Part shown: positions 24,583 to 31,270 of the stretch, in pieces | Layout of the letters: each line of letters begins with the position of its first letter | Numbering within the stretch: the stretch's first letter is position 1 | Assembly: GCA_944393415.1 (NCBI GenBank) | Contig: CALYAD010000023.1 | Coordinates: 1-34,943 of the forward strand | Reading direction: 5' to 3' | Source of the DNA: an uncultured Clostridia bacterium | GTDB taxonomy: Bacteria > Bacillota > Clostridia > Oscillospirales > CAG-272 | DNA: 34,943 bases | Notes under the pieces: model-generated | Seen by the model: the letters and a program-made list of their open reading frames with translations, nothing else | Database searches by the model: none | Told to the model about the DNA's origin: nothing | Program-made: the position numbers and the translations under genes

Positions 24583-24804
24583 CGAAAAAGTCGGAGACGG
24601 AAACTTTTTTCTCAGGAACCCTTTTTATAAAAAGGGTTCCTGAAACCTCCCAAAAATTTCTCTAAAAAAGGTGTATCTCTGATTTCAGCAGGCATGATGT
24701 TTCATCTTCTCCATACCTCAGCGGAGCGCGGGGCGGTGCGTCCCTTTCCAAAAAAGTTTTTGAGGGTCTCAGGGAACTTTTTCCAAAAAGTTCCCTGAAT
24801 ATTT
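24583..24804 (+). repeat. Full copy of the ~200-bp hairpin-ended repeat
   Basis: A GGAGACGGAAACTTTTTTC lead is followed by the left hairpin (CTCAGGAACCCTTTTT with AAAAAGGGTTCCTGA), a body of about 120 nt with no plausible gene, and the right hairpin (TCAGGGAACTTTTT-CC-AAAAAGTTCCCTGA) ending in ATATTTTTT. Both end hairpins share the TCAGG..AAC core. It lies upstream of the XRE-type regulator. Confidence 0.75.
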
Positions 24805-24923
24805 TTTCGGAAACTTTTAATATCCTCCGTGTCTACTTTCCGTGGATATGTCAAACTCTACGATACGTGTGTGTTAATCAAAGCTGTCATCATATATAAT
24901 ACAGACAGAAGGGAGGGAATCCG

Positions 24924-25532
24924 ATGGATCAGATCCGAATCGGGAAATTCATAGCCGAAACAAGAAAAGCGCGGAAGCTTACCCAAAGACAGCTTGCCGA
25001 CGCGCTGTCTGTCAGCGATAAAACGATCTCAAAATGGGAGTGCGGGAAAGGGCTTCCGGAGGTCTCTTTAATGCTTCCGTTATGTGATGAGCTGGACATA
25101 ACCGTCAACGACTTACTTTCGGGAGAAAAGGTGTCAGACTCTGATTATCAAAAGAAAGCGGAGGGGAATATGATGAATCTTATGAAAGAGAATGAAGAAA
25201 ACAAGAAAAGGATGGCTTTGTCCATTATATGCGGCGTGATCACTATAATAGCGGTCTGCGCTCTTGTTGTGATAGCGTCTTACATTAAATTACCAACGGT
25301 CGCACGAATCGCACTTATCTTGTTTGCCGCCGCGACGGGGGTAACAGGTATAGCAGCCGCCGCGATGCTTGAAATTAAAGCGGGCTATTACGAATGTCCG
25401 CATTGCAAAGAGCTTTTTGTTCCGACTATGCGGGAATACGTCAAGGGATATCATACTTTTTTAAAACGCAGATTGACCTGTCCAAAATGTGGGAAAAGTG
25501 GTATGTGCAGGCATCGAATCGTCAGATATTAA
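24924..25532 (+). CDS. XRE-family regulator with membrane segments and a zinc ribbon
   Basis: The 202-residue protein combines three parts. Residues 1-65 are a Cro/CI helix-turn-helix (IGKFIAETRKARKLTQRQLADALSVSDKTISKWECGKGLPE). Residues about 98-148 hold two transmembrane helices. Residues about 155-202 contain two CxxC pairs (CPHC and CPKC), a zinc-ribbon pattern. Such proteins are found in Firmicutes and are thought to be membrane-tethered regulators, but the ligand and regulon are unknown. GGGAGGG lies 6 nt upstream of the ATG, and TATAAT at 24895-24900 is a probable -10 box. A strong terminator follows. The gene is flanked on both sides by copies of the ~200-bp repeat. Confidence 0.82.
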   Translation: MDQIRIGKFIAETRKARKLTQRQLADALSVSDKTISKWECGKGLPEVSLMLPLCDELDITVNDLLSGEKVSDSDYQKKAEGNMMNLMKENEENKKRMALSIICGVITIIAVCALVVIASYIKLPTVARIALILFAAATGVTGIAAAAMLEIKAGYYECPHCKELFVPTMREYVKGYHTFLKRRLTCPKCGKSGMCRHRIVRY

Positions 25533-25565
25533 TTTTATCGGTTTGTAAAGACATTTGAGAGGACG

Positions 25566-25616
25566 GGCGGTAAAATATACAGGATATGTCAACCGTTTAT
25601 TTTACCGCCGGTTTTA
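25566..25616 (+). terminator. Rho-independent terminator of the XRE-type gene
   Basis: GGCGGTAAAATA and TATTTTACCGCC pair perfectly over 12 bp with a 20-nt loop, followed by GGTTTTATTATTT. It lies 33 nt after the stop codon. Confidence 0.75.
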
Positions 25617-25620
25617 TTAT

Positions 25621-25824
25621 TTCTCAGGAACCCTTTTTGAAAAAAGTGTTCCTGAAACCTCCCAAAAATTTCTCCGGAAAAGGTGTATCTCTGATTTCAG
25701 CAGGCATGATGCTTCATCTCCGCCTCCGGCTTCTCCATACCTCAGCGGAGCGCGGGGTGGTGCGCCCCTTTCCAAAAAAGTTTTTGAGGGTCTCAGGGAA
25801 CTTTTTTCAAAAAGTTCCCTGAAT
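25621..25824 (+). repeat. Full copy of the ~200-bp hairpin-ended repeat
   Basis: It is highly similar to the copy at 24609-24799 across both end hairpins and the body. The main difference is an extra CCGCCTCCGG segment, also present in the partial copy at 24421. Reading frames inside it are long only because of base bias and lack start signals. It starts about 5 nt after the terminator of the XRE gene. Confidence 0.75.
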
Positions 25825-25846
25825 TATTTTAAAGGGTATCGGAGAA

Positions 25847-25880
25847 AAAAAGGAACTTCTCCAAAAGAAGTTCCCTGAAT
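25847..25880. terminator. Hairpin between the repeat and the DUF4838 gene
   Basis: GGAACTTCT and AGAAGTTCC pair perfectly around CCAAA, followed by CTGAATATTT. It is 8 nt from the stop of the minus-strand DUF4838 gene, and the A-rich block on its other side gives a T tract on the minus strand, so it probably terminates that gene. Confidence 0.65.
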
Positions 25881-25887
25881 ATTTATT

Positions 25888-26823
25888 TCATAAATCCGGC
25901 TGATATGCGAAATCCGAGATATCCGGTTCTCCGTACAGCTCCTCGTAATCCTGACCGAGGAAACAGGCAAATGAGGCGGCAGTCTCAAATCCAAGCGACG
26001 CGTAGTAATCAAGATCGTCCTTTATAACGCGGCCGTCGGGCACGAACCTTTTCGGAGGCTTCTTCCATCCGGAGAAAAGCGAGTTATCATACCAGTATTC
26101 GAGCGTTTTGGCGTCCTTACTGCCGAAAAACGAAATAAGCTCCGAAAGCTCCCTTGTCATTCCCTCGCTCTGTCGGACCGGCTTATGTATATCGCGCTCG
26201 ATCGGCGCGTATTCAAGGAAAACACCGTCCGCGGGTTTAAACAGCACTGGCTTTCTTAATGTCTCATAATAAGCAAGAAAAGCGGTCTTTGCATGCGGGA
26301 TTTTTTTTCTGAGAGCCTCCTCTATGCGGTTCATGACCTTTATCTGACAGTCGGAAACCGACATTTTTCCGCATTTTTCACAGCGGCAGCCTATATCCTT
26401 ACCGTCGTCCAGCCAGAAATAATACCTCGGCGCTGAACGATACAGCTTTCCCGCAAGCTCGGAGGCGGCGTTTGCTATATAATCTAACGCCTCCTCATTT
26501 GAAAAACAGAAGTTTACCTCCCGAACGCGCTGCCCGTTTTCGTTCATACGGAAATACTCAGGATGAGCGTCAAAGAGCGAACGCGGCAGCAGAAAGCTCG
26601 CGGCGTGAAACTCGTATTCTATCTCCATCCCCCGCGCCGCCGCGTAGTCAAGCAGATCACGGAAATTCTTATCCTCAAGACTTGCCAGCAGCTCCGCAAG
26701 CGATTCGTCCGCCTTAACCCCTCCGCGCGGGTGAATACCAAGTATATTTACCCCCGCGCCGCACATACGGTCTATCCATTTTCTTGTAAGCTCCTCGGGA
26801 TGTACCAGTAATTCCTTTTTCAT
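25888..26823 (-). CDS. DUF4838-like protein (putative glycoside hydrolase-type TIM barrel)
   Basis: The 311-residue protein resembles the DUF4838 family found among carbohydrate-active loci. The clearest sign is the cysteine cluster after a tryptophan-aspartate-rich strand, YYFWLDDGKDIGCRCEKCGKMSVSD, which matches the family's CxCxxC site followed by a helix. The N-terminal GVNILGIHPRGGV and GMEIEYEFHAASFLLPR read like strands of a beta/alpha barrel. There is no signal peptide; it is shorter than typical DUF4838 proteins. Catalytic residues cannot be named with confidence. I start at ATG 26823 because GGGGG lies just upstream; an upstream in-frame ATG (26841) lies inside the leader element. 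It is a single gene with the shared leader. Confidence 0.7.
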   Translation of the reverse strand: MKKELLVHPEELTRKWIDRMCGAGVNILGIHPRGGVKADESLAELLASLEDKNFRDLLDYAAARGMEIEYEFHAASFLLPRSLFDAHPEYFRMNENGQRVREVNFCFSNEEALDYIANAASELAGKLYRSAPRYYFWLDDGKDIGCRCEKCGKMSVSDCQIKVMNRIEEALRKKIPHAKTAFLAYYETLRKPVLFKPADGVFLEYAPIERDIHKPVRQSEGMTRELSELISFFGSKDAKTLEYWYDNSLFSGWKKPPKRFVPDGRVIKDDLDYYASLGFETAASFACFLGQDYEELYGEPDISDFAYQPDL

Positions 26824-26880
26824 TTTAATCCCCCATTCCAACCGTTTTAATCGGTTTTTTATAGATATAAATCTTTTCTA
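26824..26880 (-). repeat. Shared leader element, copy F (DUF4838 leader)
   Basis: On the minus strand it reads TTTATATCTATAAA, the hairpin AACCG-ATTAAAA-CGGTT, then GGAATGGGGGATTAAA directly before ATG 26823. The GCCGCC clamp is missing, and so are the CTGAACG and R1 modules, so this is the most reduced copy. Confidence 0.55.
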
Positions 26881-26887
26881 AGCGCTT

Positions 26888-27400
26888 TCAGTATAAACGT
26901 TTGATCTCTTTTTTGACGGCAAGATTATCCGGCGTGGCAAGCAAAAACACCGCGCTTTTATATACATATATCTCGGCGCCGAGGAAGTATTTTTCATAGC
27001 TTTCCGGGGCGTATTCCCGTATTTCCGAATCACGGATACGGTCAACTCGCTTTTGCAGCAGCTCGGCAATCTCTTCTGTGTCCGAACGGTTGACGCACAA
27101 AACTATATGTATCTCAAAGCCGCTGTCGTCTACCGGAAGACGTATCGCGTAACCCGCAATGCGTGAAAAGCAGTACGGAGGCTCGATCCGTCCGGTAAAA
27201 AGCCTTCCGAACTCCTCCGGGGACGCCGTGTGAAAGCCATCCGTTTCAATATCCGAATAAAGCAGCGAAGGTCCGTACTCATCATCGAAAATATCGCATA
27301 GGCCAACAAGCATGGAATATATGTCCGGCTTTGATTCCGAGCATGAGCCGAAAGCAAAAATACTGCTTATACAAAGCGCAATACAGATTATTTTTTTCAT
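26888..27400 (-). CDS. Small lipoprotein, DUF4358-like
   Basis: The 170-residue protein starts with a signal sequence (MKKIICIALCISSIFAF) and a lipobox ending in GSC, so it should be attached to the outer face of the membrane. The rest has the alpha/beta pattern of DUF4358 lipoproteins, including a late YVYKSAVFLLATPDN strand. The family's role is unknown; in Clostridia it often accompanies acyltransferase or cell-surface loci. GAGAGG lies about 13 nt before the ATG at 27400. It precedes the DUF4838 gene by 64 nt and may share its transcript. Confidence 0.65.
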   Translation of the reverse strand: MKKIICIALCISSIFAFGSCSESKPDIYSMLVGLCDIFDDEYGPSLLYSDIETDGFHTASPEEFGRLFTGRIEPPYCFSRIAGYAIRLPVDDSGFEIHIVLCVNRSDTEEIAELLQKRVDRIRDSEIREYAPESYEKYFLGAEIYVYKSAVFLLATPDNLAVKKEIKRLY

Positions 27401-27618
27401 TGAAATTACCGTTCCTCTCTTATAGCGGATCGGCGTTTGCCTGTAGGCCTTTTCAGAACGCAGACAAAAAACGCCTTACCTTCAAATATATGATCAAGCT
27501 CGGACGATAATTCTTTTAAAAACAAAACGGTATCAAAACCGCGATATCGGACAAAATAATACCGGCCGCCTTTGAACGGACGGTCCGAATACCAGCTTAA
27601 CAGGAAAGGAACGGTTTT

Positions 27619-27837
27619 ATGTACGACGAATATTTTTCTCACGCGATACCGTCGTCAGTGGACGGCAACGACATACCGCTCGGTATGGGAATGGCTTTTT
27701 CTCAGGATCTGAGCGCGCTTACGAAATTCGCCTCTCTGCCCGTATACGAGCAGCAAAAGCTCATCGCCCAAGCGCATGAAATAAAAAGCGCGGAGGAAAT
27801 GGCGAACCTTGTGCACAGCATAAACGACAATTATTAA
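27619..27837 (+). CDS. Small conserved-type protein of unknown function
   Basis: This 72-residue protein starts at ATG 27619 after AGGAAAGGAAC (spacing about 8-10 nt), a good ribosome binding site. The sequence has an N-terminal polar part, then GMGMAFSQDLSALTKFASLPVYEQQKLIAQAHEIKSAEEMANLVHSI. That pattern (a Met-Gly-Phe motif, then FASL, then two helices) recalls small proteins seen in many Clostridia, from memory and without a named domain. It is alone on the plus strand among minus-strand genes and ends before a GC-rich terminator. No function is assigned. Confidence 0.65.
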   Translation: MYDEYFSHAIPSSVDGNDIPLGMGMAFSQDLSALTKFASLPVYEQQKLIAQAHEIKSAEEMANLVHSINDNY

Positions 27838-27978
27838 ACGCCGCTTATCCGCACACCGGAAGACTGAAATTTCACAGTATCCGTTATCATCCGAAAAAGC
27901 TTACGGGCCAAGAGACGAAGCTAATACGCAATCTCGTGTCATTTATCCCGCGGCGGCGGCCGCAAAATACAACTCGCT

Positions 27979-28015
27979 GGGCTTGCCGCACGAACGCGCG
28001 GCGAGCCCCTCCTTG
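27979..28015. terminator. Bidirectional terminator
   Basis: GGGCTTGCCGC and GCGGCGAGCCC form an 11-bp stem with one G-T pair, followed by CTCCTTGTTATTT on the plus strand. It separates the small plus-strand gene from the end of the minus-strand foldase gene. Confidence 0.7.
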
Positions 28016-29071
28016 TTATTTCGGATATTCAAGAGAGATCAGCTGCTCAAAGGTAAGGGTGTTGTAGTATTCGCTGTATTCCACCGCAAGCCCCGCGGCA
28101 GTCTCGTCAAGTAAGACATTATAGCGCCTGTTTGCCGATACATAACCCAGATCGTCCAGGTTTTCCTCAATATACGAGTCCTCCATGGGCAGACGCATTA
28201 TTATATGGTAACCCTCCGAGCTTTCCACCACGCCGCTGTACTCTCCCATTCCGAGCGCCAGCGCCGCTTCCTCGATTTCCGGCAGCTTCTGCCCCTTTGC
28301 GCAGTAAACTCCCAGCTCAACGTTGACCATCCAGTCCGAGTATTCTCTCGCCACCTCGGAAAATTCCTTTCCCGCCTTCAGCTCCTCCAGAGCCGCTTCT
28401 ATATCCTTGCGGTATTCGGAATAATCGTCCTCATCCTCACAGGATATATATATCTGTGTGTAGCGGTAAAAATTTTCCTCGATGTCCTTTTTCACGGTCG
28501 CGTCGTCCATTTTTATGACATCGTCGAAGCCCGTGAAAAGCAGCTCCCTCAGATATACGTCGTAATAATATACCCTCTCTATCTGTTCGCGGAAGGCGTT
28601 TCCGCTGATACGGTTTTCGCTGAGCCAGAGACGGTATCCCGACTCGCCGTCCTGCTCGTCTATATAATCCTGGATAATGGCGTCGACCTCCTTGCGGTCG
28701 TCGCTTGTCAGCTCTATCCCGTATTTATCACAAAGCAGCTTCAGCGCGTAGATACGTTTAAGCCCCGCCTCGACCTCAAGCTTCAGATCGTCCAGATTTT
28801 CCTGCTTAGTCCAGTCAACCGATTCTCCCCCAAGCTGCGTCATACCGGCGTAATAGAAATGCTTATAGATATCATACGACACCTTTTGACCTCCGATAGT
28901 CATCACGGTCCGGGTATTTATGTTATAAGCGCCTACACCGCCTGAGCAGCCCGTAAGCGATAATACCGTGACCGAAAGTACGGCAACCGACAAAACCGCA
29001 AGCGTTATCGCGCGCCGAACGCCGGACAATATTCTTTTTATACCTTTTTTTGCCGCGGTATTACTCAGCAT
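28016..29071 (-). CDS. Parvulin-type peptidyl-prolyl isomerase lipoprotein (PrsA/SurA-like)
   Basis: Foldases of this type help exported proteins fold on the outer side of the membrane. The 351-residue protein has an N-terminal basic region, a hydrophobic signal stretch (LAVLSVAVLSVTVLS) and a lipobox LTGC, so it is a lipoprotein. A SurA-like chaperone region follows (about 60-200). The C-terminal PpiC-type domain begins near residue 205: YTQIYISCEDEDD, LKAGKEFSEVAREYSD, LGVYCAKGQKLPEIEEAALALGMGEYSGVVESSEGYHIIMRLP, the parvulin pattern. GGAGG lies 7 nt upstream of the ATG. It follows the DUF4340 gene by 43 nt, probably as the last gene of that transcript. Confidence 0.85.
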   Translation of the reverse strand: MLSNTAAKKGIKRILSGVRRAITLAVLSVAVLSVTVLSLTGCSGGVGAYNINTRTVMTIGGQKVSYDIYKHFYYAGMTQLGGESVDWTKQENLDDLKLEVEAGLKRIYALKLLCDKYGIELTSDDRKEVDAIIQDYIDEQDGESGYRLWLSENRISGNAFREQIERVYYYDVYLRELLFTGFDDVIKMDDATVKKDIEENFYRYTQIYISCEDEDDYSEYRKDIEAALEELKAGKEFSEVAREYSDWMVNVELGVYCAKGQKLPEIEEAALALGMGEYSGVVESSEGYHIIMRLPMEDSYIEENLDDLGYVSANRRYNVLLDETAAGLAVEYSEYYNTLTFEQLISLEYPK

Positions 29072-29114
29072 CTTATAACCTCCCTGCCGCCTGCCGCGGC
29101 TGAAAAACTTTCGC

Positions 29115-30758
29115 TTAATTTTGGTAAAACTCCGGAAGCTCCGGATACTGCTCGTTGCTGTCCACGGTCAGTCCGTAAGCGGCGCGTACCGCGTCTATGA
29201 GCAGCTTGTTTACGTCCCGAAGCACCAAATAAAACTCACCGTTTCCGTTTATTGTATAATAGCAGCGCTCCGAATAACGGTAAAATCGGTATACGGTCTC
29301 CTCACCGTTCAACATTTTTATTGTCATGCTCGCGTATTCCTCGAGCGTAGAAACGTCAATTCCCTCGGTCTTTATATATCCCTGCATTTTCAGGGAAAGC
29401 ACCGTTGAGTAGAACGCCTGTATCGGATTGTTTGCCGGTCTGTAACCGGTAAATGTATTTCCGGTCGAATAGGCGTAACACTCGAGCGTAGAGGTTCCCG
29501 AACCGGTGCTGACGCTTCTGATGCGGAACCTTTCGTTTATATTATATACCTTTCCGTTCTTTATCAGATCTCCTGAAACCGTTATTTCGTCAACCTCGTC
29601 TATATACTCGGCAAACAGCGCTGAGTTTATATATTCGATAAGATCCCATTCCAAATACTCAACGGTCTCGGTGCTGATCAGTACGATCATATCATACAGA
29701 TAAGAATAGGCAAAATAATAGCCTTCGATACCGGATGGCGCGAACGCGACAACCGATGTCTGTCCGTTATAGGAATAATACAGCTCGTACGGCATGTTAT
29801 AAATATCGTAAAAGCCGTATTTCGCCATGATCTCCTCATTTTCTCGTAAAAACGCGTCCGGGCTTCCGACCTCAAGCACCGAGTCTCCCGCCAGCGTGAC
29901 AAAAGAATAAAGCATAATAGAAGCGTAATTATTGTCGTTGACTATATAATTTGCCGGATAAACCATCTCGTACGCGCTGAGTCTGAATTCATCAAGATCT
30001 GAAGGAACATACGTGATATATACAAAAGGCTCTCCGTTTTTGGTGAGAATGACCTCCTCGATCTCGTTATAATCGTTCTGGCTTACAGGCGCGCCCACTA
30101 TCGGCGTCAAAAGCGCGGTGGAAGGCGCGAGCAGAGTGTTGGACAGATTGGACGACATTACGTACAAAGCGTCCCTTCCCTCAAATCGCGCGTAAAAGCC
30201 TCCTCCGGACGGTATACGGTCTCCGATATAAACCGTGTAAGAGACTCCCTCTGTCGTGGTAAGGGTATAATACGCCGGAGAGTCCGACTCAGAAAGACCG
30301 TAAAGCGAAAAATCCTCGCATTTTTCCGTAACGCGTCTGTTAACGATCGTGTATCCCGCGTCAACTACAAACGACGTAAACAGCTGTGTGCTGACAGGCG
30401 CCTGAGGATGCTCCTCTATATAAAAGGAATCGTTTTCTCCGCGTACGCAGCTGTAGTTTTCGTAGGAGTTATGGACCTCGATCGATTGTATGTTTTTCAT
30501 CTCGATATGGGGAAATATCAGTATATTTGTCCCGCTCTCGTCGTAGGCCTCGCCCTCCAGAAGCGTCGGAGGCGGCTCCGGCTCGACCGTATTGTGCTTA
30601 TTGGCTATCGGCAGGATAACGGCAAAATACAGAATTATGAGAAGTGCCGCCACCGAAGCAAACACTATTATCATGATCTTCTGCTTTTTTACCATTCCCG
30701 GTTTTTTTACGGCCTCCCCCTCCGGGGAAGTCATATCCTGATCCTTTTCTTCTTTCAT
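29115..30758 (-). CDS. DUF4340-domain membrane protein of a Gld-type ABC locus
   Basis: The 547-residue protein has a short charged cytoplasmic N-terminus, one transmembrane helix (IMIIVFASVAALLIILYFAVILPIA, about residues 28-52), and a large extracytoplasmic part with repeated DUF4340-like beta units (IEVHNSYENYSC, GLSESDSPAYYTLTTTEG, VYIGDRIPSGGGFYAR). In many bacteria DUF4340 proteins follow gldA/gldF/gldG-like ABC genes; the function is unknown. The ATG at 30758 is chosen because GGAGG lies 5 nt upstream and it opens MKEEKDQDM; an upstream in-frame ATG (30836) lies inside the leader element. A leader of about 510 nt separates it from the gldG-like gene. Confidence 0.82.
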   Translation of the reverse strand: MKEEKDQDMTSPEGEAVKKPGMVKKQKIMIIVFASVAALLIILYFAVILPIANKHNTVEPEPPPTLLEGEAYDESGTNILIFPHIEMKNIQSIEVHNSYENYSCVRGENDSFYIEEHPQAPVSTQLFTSFVVDAGYTIVNRRVTEKCEDFSLYGLSESDSPAYYTLTTTEGVSYTVYIGDRIPSGGGFYARFEGRDALYVMSSNLSNTLLAPSTALLTPIVGAPVSQNDYNEIEEVILTKNGEPFVYITYVPSDLDEFRLSAYEMVYPANYIVNDNNYASIMLYSFVTLAGDSVLEVGSPDAFLRENEEIMAKYGFYDIYNMPYELYYSYNGQTSVVAFAPSGIEGYYFAYSYLYDMIVLISTETVEYLEWDLIEYINSALFAEYIDEVDEITVSGDLIKNGKVYNINERFRIRSVSTGSGTSTLECYAYSTGNTFTGYRPANNPIQAFYSTVLSLKMQGYIKTEGIDVSTLEEYASMTIKMLNGEETVYRFYRYSERCYYTINGNGEFYLVLRDVNKLLIDAVRAAYGLTVDSNEQYPELPEFYQN

Positions 30759-30850
30759 TAAATCCTCCACGCCGCCGCAGGCGGCTAAAAAACCGTTTTT
30801 ATCGGTCTTTACAGATATGAAAAATTCGCATAGCAAAAAATTTATGCGTA
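30759..30850 (-). repeat. Shared leader element, copy E (DUF4340 leader)
   Basis: On the minus strand: GCGAATTTTTCATATCTG, the hairpin ACCG-ATAAAAA-CGGTT followed by four more T, the perfect clamp GCCGCC-TGC-GGCGGC, and GTGGAGGATTTA directly before ATG 30758. It matches copy B module for module and has a different triloop. Confidence 0.7.
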
Positions 30851-30906
30851 AAAGCGCTCAAACGCTGATTTGATTCAGCATAGCCTTCACGCTGAATCCT
30901 CGTTAG

Positions 30907-30936
30907 AAAACCCGAACTGATTCTGCGCCATTCGGG
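30907..30936 (-). terminator. Candidate terminator inside the ABC locus
   Basis: On the minus strand CCCGAA and TTCGGG pair around a 14-nt loop and run into TTTTC. It lies between the gldG-like gene and the DUF4340 gene, so it may separate them into two transcripts or act as an attenuator. The stem is short. Confidence 0.4.
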
Positions 30937-31114
30937 AAATCGAGACCGCGGTAAGCGGTTACAGGCGACAAAACAACAATTTCGCAAGCAAGCAATAATT
31001 TTTCCGCGCAATATATTACAAAAACAAAAGAATTAAGCGAAAAACATATCTTTCAGCCGCATACCGGGATTCCGGATCACCCGAACAATTTTCTGCGCTC
31101 AGCGGAAAATTGAC
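30937..31114 (-). other. Gap without a gene between leader modules
   Basis: AT-rich non-coding sequence with a small ACCGC/GCGGT hairpin near 30955. No reading frame here has a start signal. It links copy E with the two 47-nt hairpins. Confidence 0.4.
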
Positions 31115-31161
31115 GCGTGAAACAATCTGCATTCTGATACAATATAGTATCAATTTCACGC
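31115..31161 (-). repeat. 47-nt nested hairpin, copy R1d
   Basis: The outer stem GCGTGAAA/TTTCACGC is the same as in R1a. The inner stem is TGATAC/GTATCA around a 6-nt A/T loop, so its sequence differs from R1a while pairing is kept. On the minus strand GAATGC follows the inner stem, as AATGC does in R1a. Confidence 0.75.
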
Positions 31162-31221
31162 CGCGACAGCTTTGGCTTACATCTTTTTCGAACAAATTTC
31201 TGCGCTCAGCGGAAAATTGAC

Positions 31222-31268
31222 GCGTGAAACAATCTGCATTCTGATGCGATATAGTATCAATTTCACGC
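31222..31268 (-). repeat. 47-nt nested hairpin, copy R1c
   Basis: This is a near copy of R1d, 107 nt away, and part of a 77-bp direct repeat (31085-31161 and 31192-31268). It starts 2 nt after the stop codon of the gldG-like gene on the minus strand. Confidence 0.75.
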
Positions 31269-31270
31269 TG

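Noticed and set aside
25555..25878. Open frames of about 80-107 residues within the repeat after the XRE gene
   Set aside because: The frame covers hairpins and a terminator, its residues follow repeat sequence, and the other copies do not keep the frame.
27406..27642. A 78-residue minus-strand reading frame just upstream of the DUF4358-like gene
   Set aside because: It has no ATG, its GTG start lies inside the better supported plus-strand gene at 27619, there is no ribosome binding site and no recognisable motif. It could be the tail of a decayed gene.
31115..31268. Integron attC-like sites
   Set aside because: Nested stems resemble attC in outline, but the core GTTRRRY/RYYYAAC boxes are absent and there are no cassette genes.
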